From assembly GCF_051622035.1 (NCBI RefSeq), contig NC_135356.1, positions 1,798,001-1,862,000 on the forward strand: a DNA stretch of 64,000 nt, in the 5' to 3' direction. The stretch's first letter is position 1, and every line of letters begins with the position of its first letter. This DNA is from Arctopsyche grandis (Eukaryota > Arthropoda > Insecta > Trichoptera > Hydropsychidae). The notes under the pieces were generated by a model, which was given only the letters and a program-made list of their open reading frames with translations, did no database searches and was not told the origin of the DNA. A program made the position numbers and the translations under genes. Of this stretch, positions 1 through 11,046 are shown piece by piece.

Positions 1-54
<54 letters not shown>
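1..54. repeat. (AT)n microsatellite
   Basis: Uninterrupted AT dinucleotide run at the window edge, passing into degenerate GTATGTAT repeats to about 170. No coding signal. Confidence 0.95.
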
Positions 55-66
<12 letters not shown>

Positions 67-189
67 ATATGTGTAGGTGTGTATGTATGTATTTGTATAT
101 ATGTGTATTTTTATATTTATGAATGTATGTATGTGTATTTGTGTATACGTGTAAGAATTTGTGTATATATGGATGGTGTACATATATGT

Positions 190-265
190 TTATATAATTG
201 TCTTTGGCCAGGAAGGTGCATTGGGTTTACCTGTTAGGCCTTCTTGGTGTAAATTAAATAAAAAA
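190..265 (+). repeat. SINE 3' tail fragment
   Basis: Contains the block TTTGGCCAGGAAGGTGCATT followed by TTACCTGTTAGGCCTTC and an A-rich (AAATAA)n tail. The same block recurs at 40091-40140 and 46330-46375. The three copies share a core and differ in the tail, as expected of a dispersed SINE. Confidence 0.6.
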
Positions 266-456
266 ATAAATAAAAAAAAAATAAAAATAAATTCAATGTT
301 CTATTGTATCTCTCCATATCTTTCTTTCATCATGTCTTTAATAAAGTTATAAACCCCTGATATGATATACATATGTAGTATTTGTGTCCTTTTGATGTTG
401 TCGATTTTATATGCTAAAAATCAATTCACTATATTAAAAAAAAAATTATACTTTCT

Positions 457-546
457 CGAAAATTCTCGAGATTCGAAACAAAAAAGTAAATCTCGAATTC
501 TCGAGATTCAAATATTTCCAGAAAATAAGATTCTCAAATCTCGAGA
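457..546. repeat. Clustered CTCGAG-centred palindromes
   Basis: Three copies of the self-complementary core TCTCGAGA, embedded in ATTCTCGAGATTC-like context, lie within 90 bp. The surrounding sequence is AT-rich and non-coding. Function unknown; it could be the subterminal part of a transposable element. Confidence 0.5.
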
Positions 547-1075
547 TTTCGTGGCCTTACGACCCACGATTTGTCCGATATATTTTTGTGCTGGCCACCC
601 CAGACTGACTGACAGTCGCGCGCCAACGGCTTCGGCATAAACACGTAGTTTTTCTCGCCACCGAAATCACCAGCTCGGCCACTGGTGATGGGTTGTGACG
701 ATACTTGGAGACCAGCAACCAGCGACCAGCGACCAGCGACCAGCTCCAGTATCGCCAGTATAGCGGTGTGCGCCAGAGGAAGCATCAGAGGGTCTGTCTC
801 AGTTGTCGTCCAGAAGGCAGCTACTCAACAACTCCTAGCCAGCTACGCGTGGCTAACCTCAAAAGGCACGCGTGCTTTCTGCTTTCTTTGTTTACTCCCC
901 CCCTTTCCTCGGTTGCTCTGCTTGATCTCTGTATAACTTAATACAGTCGCAATACATAAACAGATTTACGCCCTGTTTTCATTGGTTTACAATTTCCTCC
1001 CTTTTTTCCACATCACGCATCCCACGCACACTACGATGGAGAAAGGGACAGCAGAGCAGCCGACATCTTAAATTA
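547..1075. other. GC-richer non-coding block, possible LTR-like sequence
   Basis: Base composition is clearly richer in GC than the flanks. A short tandem GACCAGC repeat (4 units) sits near 712-745, and C-rich tracts lie at 895-1010. Reading frames here are short and mutually overlapping, with no recognisable domain. It could be a decayed LTR, but no paired copy or terminal dinucleotides were established. Confidence 0.3.
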
Positions 1076-1486
1076 AAAAATAGCAACTAACATATAGGTA
1101 CTTTTATAATATTTCTGATAGATTTTTAACTCATTAAAATATATTTATAAGACCTTTTTTTTTTAATTTGTCATAGGACCCAGAATTAATTTTCCCAGGG
1201 CCCAGGATATTGCGATACTGGCCAATTAAAATATGTACACGAATGTTGAATTAATTATACCTCCCACTTTAGATACGGTGGGACTGATTTTTCATTCTAT
1301 TCATATTTTAATTCATACTCTATCATCATTAGCTACGAGTAATTATAATCACTGATGATGTTATATTATTATGAATGTGATATCACTCAGGAGATAAATT
1401 ATTCACATCAATAAAATCATAATGAAACTGTGTAAATAACACGTTCTTGAACTAGTACAATTATTTATAATGCTGTATTGTTTTAG

Positions 1487-2364
1487 ATGCAGATACCATT
1501 AATAATACTGCAGATTGTTTATCCTACCAGAACAGTGAAAATGTTGTAAAAGTACTTAAAAGAAGACCAGGAAATCGAATACGGTGGACTAGAGAAATTC
1601 ATATCTAAATATAAGGGACAACCCGTGTCTGCAAAAAACCCTAACATCTGGATTGCTCATAATGTCAATTTTGGTATTCAGATAACTTCTCCATTGAAAA
1701 ATCAAAATATTTTTTGCAATGCATACTCAAGTCTTGTTGATTCTGCACGGCAAAAGTCGTACATTTGTTCTATAGTCAAAATGAAGCCTTTTTTACGAGG
1801 CTCTTTTTTATCATTTAAATGTACTTTTGTTATACTCATAATGAACATTTCAAGAAAATATATAATATGTAACTTTTATTTGTGCTGAAATGTAACATGT
1901 CAAAATTCAATACTTTCATTTATACAGTTATATTGTATGCCAAATCACTCCATAAAACTTGAAATAATTCATACCAGTAATAATTCATTTAGAATATTGT
2001 ACTTTAGAAAAATGCCAAATTCACTATTTTATTTAATGTGATAATTAAACACTAGCAAAACTTTCCCGCAGTTGTTCTCACCAACCACAACCATTAATAT
2101 GAAGTACACGTATGATTTAAGTGAAGTTATATTTCGCAATTGCAATCACATTATCTTAGAAAAGCACGAAACATTTCATTACTCAATATAATCAATTTCA
2201 CCCTACTTATTTTATTTATTAAGTTTTGATAACATGGGATCAATTAAGGTAATGATTTTTTTTTTAGACATTGGAAAACTATTTCTGAAGAGGAAAGGGT
2301 TGGAATAACTGTGGAAACTACTGAGGACCCGTTGGCCCTAATCATCGAGCCGAGAATATCCTAA
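1487..2364 (+). CDS. Putative 3'-terminal exons of an unidentified plus-strand gene
   Basis: Two short open stretches each follow a good acceptor. Exon a (1487-1583) follows TTGTTTTAG and reads from ADTINNTADC to KRRPGNRIR. Exon b (2268-2364) follows a T9-AG acceptor, starts with HWKTISEEERVG and ends in a TAA at 2362. A donor CG|GTGGAC at 1583/1584 would join them in phase. The donor is weak, the exons are only about 32 codons each, and no family was recognised. This could be the end of a gene starting left of the window, or a relic of a mobile element. Exon a could also simply read on to its own stop after TREIHI. Confidence 0.3.
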
Positions 2365-3650
2365 ATTTGTTGTTAGTAGATTTATGCGACAACTAATGGA
2401 ACAGTATCACATTTGTGTTAGCAAAATTTGATATGGGAGCTGTTTCGTTCACAGTTATCGTCGCAGGGAGGCAATCTGCGTTAGAGAATATGTCAAGATT
2501 AAAAATGCTGAATTCCATAATTTATTGATAAATATTACTTATACTATGCTATTTTTAAATTTTTCGTTCTAGTATATTTAGAACTGAAATTTGGATTTAA
2601 TGTACGTTTAGAATCCTAGCTCAACGCTTGAAACCCAATTATAAATGTGATATTAAATTCTGAACTAAAAAAGGATTTCGAAAAAATATGTGGCTTCAAA
2701 TTTTTAAACTCTTTCCAATGCTAAATTTTATTTATCGCTGTATGAATGAGCTGATAAGCATTAAATTTTGTGCGAAACAATTAGACATGTCACAAGCTAC
2801 AGTTATTGATTGAAATCGTTATTTACTTAGGGTCTGTGTGGTGTCACTAATAGAACAACCAAATACCATGATCGGTGGAGAAGAGATGGTCATTGAAATA
2901 AGCAAACGTCTTTTCGTTTATATACGTACCAAATTTTTTGTAAAAAACTTCTATAGCTTCACACAAGAGTATTTTTATTACATGACTTGATACAATAGTC
3001 AATTTTCTTTAACGTCAGTTGTTTTACATATTGATTATTCATATATTGAAAAGAATATATGTGTTCTGTGTTGTCTGTAATAAGTTGACCATCTGTAATA
3101 CCACTCATGAGTTTTTATTACATGAAAATGTTTATTATAAACTGGTTTATTTCTGTAACTTGATTAATAAATTATTTATTATTTATTGTATTGCTTGTTT
3201 CTTGTCTTGTTATTATTGTTTATATTTCATTGTGTTTTGCAATCTGCAATACATATGTAGTATAAATTATATTTATATTTGTATGTAAACTGATTTATAT
3301 TTGTTATGTATTCATCATAATTTATATTTATTACGTATATTTAAAATTATTAATTATTTATTATGGAAATTGTATCCATCGTAGAAATTGTACTAGTCTG
3401 TCTATTATACATGCGTTTTCTTCTCACCTTCTTTTAATATTGATGATTGGAAAGCCAATTTTAATATATGTACAATAAAAAAAATCTGTATATCTTTTTT
3501 GATTCCTTTTTATTACTTTGTTTTATCATAAATTTTACTGTAAATATGTACAATGTTTGCTATATAATATAGTATAGTATATATAGCAAAAGGTAATACA
3601 AAGCTACAAAAGCAATTAATTTTTTCAATGTCCTTAATTTAGTTCACTCG
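2365..3650. other. AT-rich intergenic DNA, nothing recognised
   Basis: About 1.3 kb of AT-rich sequence with T-rich and ATTTATT-rich stretches. The only long frame (3019-3288) is low-complexity and Phe/Ile/Tyr/Cys-rich, as expected of random AT-rich DNA. Confidence 0.6.
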
Positions 3651-3829
3651 CCATCACTCGGTGGGAAATCCTTTTTAAATCTTCTGTCGGGCGCAATATG
3701 GTGTATATAGAGTTTAAGGGCTATTTGCAAAGAAATGTTATAACATTTATCTGTCTATGTTACTACGCCATCTATTGATATCGCGTCGAAAAATTACTAA
3801 ATAATAAAATTTACTACTATTGGTTTGAA

Positions 3830-3955
3830 CCTCGAAATTAGGTGAATGTGTCATTCGGTATAAAGATATTAGGTGAATTTACCATTAGGTCAATAGATTT
3901 TCGGTAAAAGCGTCATTAGTGGAATTGCATTAGGTGAATTGATTTAGGTGTATTG
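3830..3955 (+). repeat. ATTAGGTGAAT-like short repeat cluster upstream of ZAD gene 1
   Basis: Six variants of ATTAGGTGAAT or ATTAGGTCAAT occur in about 125 bp, ending roughly 95 bp before the chosen start codon of the first ZAD gene. Copy 2 of the gene lacks this block because transposon sequence abuts it instead. It could be a promoter-proximal regulatory repeat or the end of a mobile element; the sequence alone does not decide. Confidence 0.45.
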
Positions 3956-4048
3956 CATTCGACCAATTTACCTGCACCCGTTTGCACGTCATATTGTCTC
4001 GGCAATAATCGACAACTTCCCGTTGGACTAGTCTGCTTCCTGGTTGTG

Positions 4049-6236
4049 ATGGAGTGTCGGCTTTGTCTCTGCCAGCAGGGTCCAGCAGGGTCCTTCGTCT
4101 CCATCCATGACGACCCTCATCCACCGCGTTTGGCGCAACGCATTTGGACCTGCTGTCAATTGCCGGTTAATAATGACGTTACACCACAGCTATTGTCAAT
4201 GCGCTGGTCTTCGTAATCGTCAACACCTTTCTCATTTGTAGGTCAGGAAAGGTGACCATCTGCCAAATATGATATGCCTCTCTTGTGTCAACACTCTGGA
4301 ATTGCTCGACGGCTTTCGAAACGCTTGTTTTCGGATTGACCAAACGTCTAGAGTGCGGTTGAACGAGTCTTTGGCTATCAAGCCGGAGGAAGTTTGGCTG
4401 GAAGATTTAAAATGGGAAGATGAAACGGGTGCTCATTTACCGCCAAACATTTCTAGTTCTCCAGACGATGGCGAGGCAAGTAAATGGATTTCGAATGCTT
4501 TCGAACGATTCGAAACAAAACATTCCTTTAATCGAAAATACAAATTCACCTGTACAATGGCATTGAAATACGCTCTAATTATTTGTTTCTTTATATACAA
4601 TTTTAGCTATTAGCTTATTAAATTCTATATTTAACTTATATGTACAGTCCCTCACAGAGGTGTCTCTTAGCTCCTCGCAAGAATGCATCCATGGCTTTAG
4701 AAGACCTGATGCACTCAGGGAGGGCGTTATACATGAGCACACCCCTGTGAAAGGCACCCTCGGCTGTCTTTCTTTTTCTTACTCTACATATATACTGATG
4801 TATCATCCGCAAAAAGATTAATTATGTATTATGTTTGGATTATTTTATAGATACACAGAAGAAAAATTACTTCAGACAATATGAAACATGATATTAACAC
4901 CCCGACAGACGAGTTACCGTTACGAAAAGCTTCAAATGAGATATGCTCTACACGTTCCGAATTGGATCATAACATCAATTATCAAGGCGAATCATTTTTT
5001 CGTCAGCAAAATCTTGCAGTACGGAAAACATCTCATATTCGAAGAAAGCTGAACAAATGTGACATTTGTTTAGAGTCTTTCACTCAAAGCCGTTCCTTAG
5101 TGAGACATATGAGATGCCATACTGGAGAAAAATTTTTCAAATGCGATATTTGTTTAAAATCATTCGCTTCAAAAACTTACCTCCGTAAACACATTAGGAT
5201 TCACAGGAAGGTTAGCCCACACAAATGTGAGATTTGCTTAAAATCATTTACTACAAAACCTAGCCTCCGTAAACACATGAGTATTCATACGGGGGTAAAG
5301 CCACACAAATGTGACATTTGTTTGAAAACATACGCTTTAAAATCTGACATCCGTGTACATATGAGTGTTCATAGTGGGGTACACAAATGTAACATTTGTT
5401 TAAAAACATTTACTACAAAATTCGTGGTCCGCAAACACATGAATATTCATACCGGGATAAAACCACACAAATGTGACATATGCTTAAAATCGTTTGCTTT
5501 AAAATACAACCTCTATACACACATGAGTATTCATAGTGGGGTTAAGCCATACAAATGTGACATTTGCATAAAAACATTTAATTCAAAATTCGTGATCCGC
5601 AAACACATGAATATTCATACCGGGATAAAACCACACAAATGTGACATATGCTTAAAATCGTTTGTTTTTAAATACAACCTCTATACACACATGAGTATTC
5701 ATAGTGCGGTTAAGCCATACAAATGTGACATTTGCATAAAAACATTTAATTCAAAAATTGGGGTCCGTAAACACATGCATATTCATACTGGGATAAAACC
5801 ACACAAATGTGACTTTTGTTTAAAATCATTCACTTCACAGTCTTACCTCCGTGTACACATGCTTATTCATGATGGGATAAAACCACACAAATGCGAAATT
5901 TGTTTAAAATCATTCACTTTAAAATCTCACGTCAGTAGACACATGAATACTCATACTGGGATAAAACCACACAAATGTAACATCTGTTTAAAATCATTCA
6001 CTTCAAAATATAACCTCCGTACACACATGAATATTCATAGTGGGGTGAAATCACACAAATGCGACATTTGTTTAAAACCATTCACTTCAAAATGTTACCT
6101 CAGTAGACACATGAGTATTCATACGGGGATAAAACCATACAAATGTAATGTTTGTTCAAAATCATTCCTTCTAAAAATTTCACTTTCCACGCATTTGAAA
6201 ACCCACACTCGAGGAATTCCAATCAAATTAATTTGA
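4049..6236 (+). CDS. ZAD-C2H2 zinc-finger protein, copy 1 (571 aa, 14 fingers)
   Basis: Likely nuclear DNA-binding regulator. Model: exons 4049-4165, 4242-4479, 4876-6236. Splicing CCG|GTTAAT to TTTGTAG|GTC (phase 0) and GGCAA|GTAAAT to ACTTCAG|AC (phase 1) gives one frame. Exons 1-2 form a ZAD: zinc ligands are Cys3/Cys6 (CRLC) and Cys51/Cys54 (CLSC), with the usual spacing of about 45 residues; ZADs typically mediate dimerisation. An acidic linker (about 77-180) leads to 14 C2H2 fingers of C-x2-C-x12-H-x3-H type, 28-residue period, linkers mostly HTGIKPHKC or HSGVKPYKC. The start was chosen at the Met two residues before the ZAD; the frame stays open upstream to an ATG at 3953, so a longer N-terminus is possible. 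The last finger is a hybrid of two fingers of copy 2. AATAAA-type signals lie at about 6467-6482. No one-to-one orthologue recognised; ZAD genes expand by lineage. Confidence 0.85.
4600..4785 (-). pseudogene. Remnant 3' end of a non-LTR reverse transcriptase in intron 2
   Basis: The minus-strand reading matches the C-terminal end of the longer relic in the same intron of copy 2 (24380-25195): MHSCEELRDTSVRDC in a shifted frame, with the shared AFHRC-type tail. About 650 bp present in copy 2 are missing, with the junction at CTCTAC/ATATAC. The insertion therefore predates the duplication and was later deleted here. Confidence 0.6.
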
Positions 6237-6466
6237 GGCTATTAGTCTTTTCTTTTAATTTTTACTGTTTTTTATTTCTTCCCTCTTTATTTTGATTTAA
6301 ATATTGTCATTTTGGGTAGCATGTTAGACTCTGTTGTTTATGTTTGTTAAAATTAAATGAAATGTGTTTTTTTTTTAATATATTATTGTATGTATAATAT
6401 ATTCTTGTCTGGCCATAGTGTCATATAGGACCAACATATGAATACACTGTGTTAAATGATTGTCAA

Positions 6467-6485
6467 AATAAAATAAAATAAATGA
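6467..6485 (+). promoter_or_regulatory. Polyadenylation signals of ZAD gene 1
   Basis: Overlapping AATAAA hexamers about 230 bp after the stop codon. The same run lies at the same distance after copy 2 (about 27800-27818). Confidence 0.5.
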
Positions 6486-6494
6486 TACGTATGT

Positions 6495-6526
6495 ATGTTT
6501 TTAAAACCATTCCCTTCGAAATCTCA
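6495..6526 (+). pseudogene. Relic C2H2 finger fragment downstream of gene 1
   Basis: The plus strand reads LKPFPSKSHLG, clearly the middle of a finger of this family, but it lies beyond the polyadenylation signals and is cut off by a deletion. A longer version survives downstream of copy 2. Confidence 0.5.
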
Positions 6527-6527
6527 T

Positions 6528-7170
6528 CTCGGCACCTTTCAGCATCCACACTATTAACGGAACACCAAATAGATTTTAGAGCGGCACAACCAAACCCTTC
6601 ATATTTAATTTTTGTTGCCATCAATAATAGCAATATATCCGGCGTGGATTGACTTTTTATATTCTCTATTAATTGTCTAAAAAAGTGTTGATATCCTTCC
6701 AAACATTAAGCCTCTGTTAATACATTAAACAATGGCCGGTTTCTAACAAAACAAAACAAAACTGTTTTTTAAAACTTATTATTAGATTCTGTACCTGCCA
6801 CAGATGGATTGAATAGTTTACTCACTGTTTGGAGGAATAGATATGTCTCATTAAGTCTTGAGTGAGAGTCTAGTTTTAAGACGCTTTTTTGAGCAGCCTT
6901 TTGGATACACAGCTCCAACTGTCTTCTTTTGTTTATAGTAGTAGACAAAAGCAATTGCTTGGTTTCCACAGGAAAAACACCGTCTATGGTAAACTGCAAT
7001 TCATTCACATAATAAATGGGCAAAGGGATAGGAAGACCCTTCAAAATCTATTCCGAATATTAGCATTTATGGCAAAATGCTCAAAACACGTGTCTCTACC
7101 GATGAAATATCATCGCAAGCATTTTTTAAATTATATTATGTCTTTCTGCATACAATGTCATATTTAGTAA
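6528..7170 (-). pseudogene. hAT-like transposase C-terminal fragment (copy 1)
   Basis: Two minus-strand open pieces, interrupted by a frameshift or stop near 6720-6780, read [19 protein letters not shown] then LFNPSVAGTES, and finally the SVNSVDAERC segment. The last motif resembles the C-terminal dimerisation region of hAT transposases of the CGGBP1-like kind (SxxSERSFS). The same relic occurs at 28215-28965 (segmental duplicate) and 44560-45110 (independent copy). The N-terminal and catalytic parts are absent. The superfamily assignment is inference. Confidence 0.5.
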
Positions 7171-7439
7171 TATCAAGGTTATCATTGATTGATATAAAAT
7201 AAAATAAAATATAATTTTTTCGCTGTGAAAAAAAAATACATGCGATAAGGTAATCCTTTCAAAAATGTATCTATGCAAAAATTAAGCAATGTTTTCAATT
7301 TGAATGAATTTTTGCGAATTCTACTTAATTGCATATGAAGCAGCGATAGAAAGTGACGAATTCATGCGGGCTTGTGGCTGTAAAATCTCAGAAGCCTTTA
7401 TTATACAGAACAGGAAATGAAACAAAACTTTTTATTATA

Positions 7440-8225
7440 CACGCATAATATATTCATCAATAATATTTACAAAAAAAAACTGTATTTAACTTAATATTTA
7501 GTTGTCCCTCCCCTATTTGTTATAACAGCCCGAATTGATCTCTATGCATGACTGTATTGTTTTTTTGATTTTTGAATCATTATTCCATGTATCTATTATT
7601 TTTTCTTTAAGTATTAGGGCTGTTATAAAAAATACTTTTTAATACCCCCAACAATTTTCAATTGGATTTAAATCCGGTGAATTACCTGGCCATAACAAAA
7701 TTCGAATATTTTTTGTGGTCAGGTAGTTGTTAATTGTTTTGGCCGTGTGACATCTTGCATAAAAATGTAATTATGTGCATCCATCCCCTCTGATTCAAAA
7801 TAAGGCAAAAATCTGTTAACAATTTTTTTTTGTATTGATCCTGCCCCAATGTACGGGTCCAGCCCCTTTTCCGCTAATAACGGACCACACCATACAGATG
7901 CATTATATTTTGTTGTATGAATCAGCTTCTAGGTAGGTCGTCTTCTGATGTATTGGACAACATCTGTCATTGTCCTTAGAATTGTTTCGTCAGAGAAGCA
8001 AACCTAAAATGAATGAAAAATTAGTACATAGGAGGTTATCAAGTATTTTTTAATTTAATATTAATATTTAAACAATACCTTTTTCCAATCATCAACAGTC
8101 CATTGCGTGTTAACAGGGCGAAAACTGACCGTGAACTGACTCTTTGTTTCTTTCATCCCCAGTTTCAAAATTTTCGGTTTTTTTCACCACTACATGTGGG
8201 TTGCTATCCAATTTATCTACCAGTG
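7440..8225 (-). pseudogene. Tc1/mariner-type transposase relic with an intron-like insertion
   Basis: Read on the minus strand: a VDDWKK piece, then an intron-like segment (donor GTATTG near 8078, acceptor TTTTAG near 8008), then VCFSDETILRTM with the first catalytic Asp, and near 7650-7694 the diagnostic WPGNSPDLNPIEN block before the last catalytic acid. Frameshifts and stops in between make it inactive. It lies only in copy 1 of the segmental duplication; the matching 1.6 kb is absent from copy 2. Confidence 0.65.
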
Positions 8226-8299
8226 TTAAAATAAATACGTGTTTCCCACATGTTTGTCAAATTTGTCACAAGTTTCCCAAATTACGCTAGTGGTAAGGT

Positions 8300-9655
8300 A
8301 CATCCTGTCATGGGTCTGTATAGCATCATCATCATCATATCTACAGACTACAGACAGGACATCATCTACAGACATTCACCATCCACTGCTGGACGAAGAC
8401 CTCTCCAACACGCTTCCACCCGTCTCTGTTTTGCGCAACTCTCATCCATCTCACTCCACACATTTTCCTAATTTCTTCCACCCATCTTCCTTGCGGTCTT
8501 CCTTTTTCCCTTTTGCATTCTCTCGGGTATTATTCAAGCACTTCTTTTGTCCACCTTTCGTCCATCCTCCTAGATACGTGACCCGCCCATTGCCATTTCA
8601 ATCTCTTCACTCTATCCACCATGTCCACTACCCTTGTCATACTTCTCACCCACGTGTTCCGCTTCTTGTCCTTCGTCGTTATGCCAAGCATACAGCGTTC
8701 CATACTTCTTTGAGTGTATTGGATTTGTGTTATCTTGGCGTTCAGTGTCCAAATTTAATATCCATACGTCATCACTGGCAAAACGCACTGATCGAAGATC
8801 TTTTTCTTCAGGCAGAGTAGGATTTTTGATTTAAAAACAGCGTTGATTCGTCCAAATGCAATCCATCTTAATTTCATACGTCTCTTTATCTCTTCATCTT
8901 TACTACCGGACATGTAAATTATTTGACCTAAATATAAATAATTATTTCCTACTTCTACTGGTTTATCATCCATTGAGATGCTATTAGGCATGCAATAGCT
9001 ATTGAACAGTAGTTTGGTCTTATCTACGTTAATTTTTTAATCCTACTTTTCTACTTTCTCTGTCCAGCTGTGTTAGTTTGTACAGTAGCTCAGCTGGATC
9101 ACGAGCTATTAAAACTATAAACGAAGGTGACTCAAGAAGCGACCGTTGATGCTTACTCCGACTGTGTCCTATTTCAAGTGCCTGAAAACGCCCTCAAGCA
9201 CCGCATTGATTAGCTTAGGAGATATTTTGTCTTCTTGCTTTACTCCTTTTCCTATGCTAAATCTATTTGTACCTGAAAAAAGTTTAACTGAAGCTGTGGT
9301 TAAACTTTTTTATATATTGCAGCTAACAGCCTCATATAGGGTTACGGTACTCCATGTGTTTGTAAAGCATTAAGTACTGCATCATGGCTAATTGTATCGA
9401 AGGCTTTCTCACAATCGACGAAACCTAGGCACAATGGTCGTTGATATTCGTTGGCGCGCTCGATTAGTTCGCCAACTACTTGGACGTGGTCCATTGTGCT
9501 GAAATTTGCCCTAAACCCTGCCTGCTCTGCAAGTTGGTTTCCATCAAGGGTATTCTTCAACCTTTCTGTGATAATATTTGTGAAGAGCTTATAAACCGCT
9601 GACAGTAGACTGATGGGTCGGTAGTTCTTGATGTCATTCTTATCATATATACGTA
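8300..9655 (-). pseudogene. 5'-truncated RTE-like non-LTR retrotransposon (copy 1)
   Basis: Minus-strand order: NYRPISLLSAVYKLFTNIIT (fingers), FVDCEKAFDT (palm, first catalytic Asp), the ISPKLINAVLEGVFR region, a damaged FADD segment, then YLYLGQIIYMSGSKDEEIKR and the VLPVMTYGY motif, followed by a much-decayed 3' part and an ATG-trinucleotide tail (CATCATCATCAT at 8320-8338 on the plus strand). The RT order, the xTYG motif and the (ATG)n tail point to an RTE/BovB-like clade. Multiple frameshifts. The plus-strand frame at 8239-8820 is only its antisense shadow. Confidence 0.7.
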
Positions 9656-10065
9656 CATTTAAGAAATATAATTGCACGTGATCAGTTACAATCTTCCAGC
9701 AATATATTGAAGCTGAAAATCGGGTAAACAATATTTGGAGAATACCGAAAAAAAATTGTGATGTTACAGAAGATTTCTCAGCGGCATACATATGTATAGC
9801 ACAAGATTTAAATTGTGGATGCCACAGTGAAATGTGAAACTAATATTTTGATAGGCATAATAGGGAATATAAAAGGGAATGCGCCTTCACCCAATGAATG
9901 GACTTTGCCGAGTACATATGTTTAGCGCTCTGATCTAAAATCTTTTGGAGCTCTAATTTTAAATTTTGAAGCGTCTTCGGCGCATCAAGTGGCGCCCTAA
10001 CTTGCTCGGCGCTCTCGGGCGCCGTCTAACCCAGCCCCCCTAAAACCGGTACTGATGCTACTCTA
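9656..10065. repeat. Distal part of the segmental duplication (copy 1)
   Basis: Nearly the same sequence appears at 30425-30853, including TGATGTTACAGAAGATTTCT and the GGCGC-rich block before CCAGCCCCCCTAAAACC. Homology stops at CTACTCTAGT, so about 10065 is the right edge of duplicated unit 1. No gene recognised. Confidence 0.75.
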
Positions 10066-11046
10066 GTACTTGCGAGCAGTGGCGGACTATCGAACAGCAA
10101 AATTGGCGCATATCTGTGGCCTCTAAATTTAAGGGGCCTCCAAATCGTTCTGAGACAAATTATAATTCGAAAATTCCTATGCATTTTTCCATAAAATATT
10201 GGAATTTACGACTACTTAACGATTGTTTGGCCTTTCTAGATAAATTTCACTGCTACAAAAGAATTCGCTAACTAATTACATAAAATGTCGCAAACTAATT
10301 ACATAAAAATGACGGAATATCGGAACAACTTGAATAACAGTCTTCTGAAAGAACTGAAGAGCAGCTCTCTGAAAGGAACGAAGACCAACCACTGGAAAGG
10401 ATCGAAAAGCAGCCCTGTAGAAGAACTGATAAGAACCCCTTTGGAAAAAATAATGAGGTTGGCACCAGTTACTTTACCGCGCCAAACACCATACCCCTCT
10501 CGAGAAGTATCAGACGCGCTCTCTCGACAGCTCGCCGCCATCCGGGACGGACCTCCCTCCAGCATCTCCAAGATCGCCATCTTGTGTCCACACGAGGCAG
10601 TACGGAGTTTGTCTCCTGCCTCCCCCCTCCCGCTGCTGTGACCCGACCGCAGAGCCAGCTTCTGGAGCCAGGGAGCTGTTATCAACGCAGACGACTTGCA
10701 GTCAGGAACCTCCCCGACTATATACACATATATAACTATCCCAAGGTTAGTCCACGTTTCCACCTAACTCGACTCTTGGAAGAATAACGACGTATCACGC
10801 CCTCTGCATAAAGACGCGCGTAAATCCGTTCATTACATTCATATTTTTTAATAAATAAACCGTGCCATACTGGAGACGTAAAAAAAATTCGGGTGTGACC
10901 AACGGTTAGTACACAATCAGTGTTTTCATAGACCCGGTACATTTACCGCCGCGGTGAATTAAGATTAAACTGTGATTTGACATTCGAAATGTCAAAGTGA
11001 AATGAACGCAAACGCGATTGCCAACCTTATCGGATGCGAGTGTCAT
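10066..11046. other. Single-copy spacer with a possible small ORF
   Basis: Starts with a hAT-like terminus, CAGTGGCGGACTATC (about 10078). A 110-codon plus-strand frame opens at ATG 10309 and ends at 10641. Its first part is four degenerate 24-25 bp units (CTGAAAGAACTGAAGAGCAG type) and the rest is Ser/Pro/Leu-rich; no domain recognised. A TATA-like ACTATATACAC (10720) and AATAAATAAA (10850) would also fit a decayed LTR. I do not regard the ORF as an established gene. Confidence 0.3.

Noticed and set aside
8239-8820. 193-codon Pro/His/Ser-rich plus-strand frame
   Set aside because: Antisense shadow of the RTE-like relic, whose TYG motif and tail are read on the minus strand.
10309-10641. Bona fide small gene
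   Set aside because: The frame contains internal 24-bp repeats and low-complexity sequence with no homologue recognised; kept only as a possible ORF within a spacer entry.
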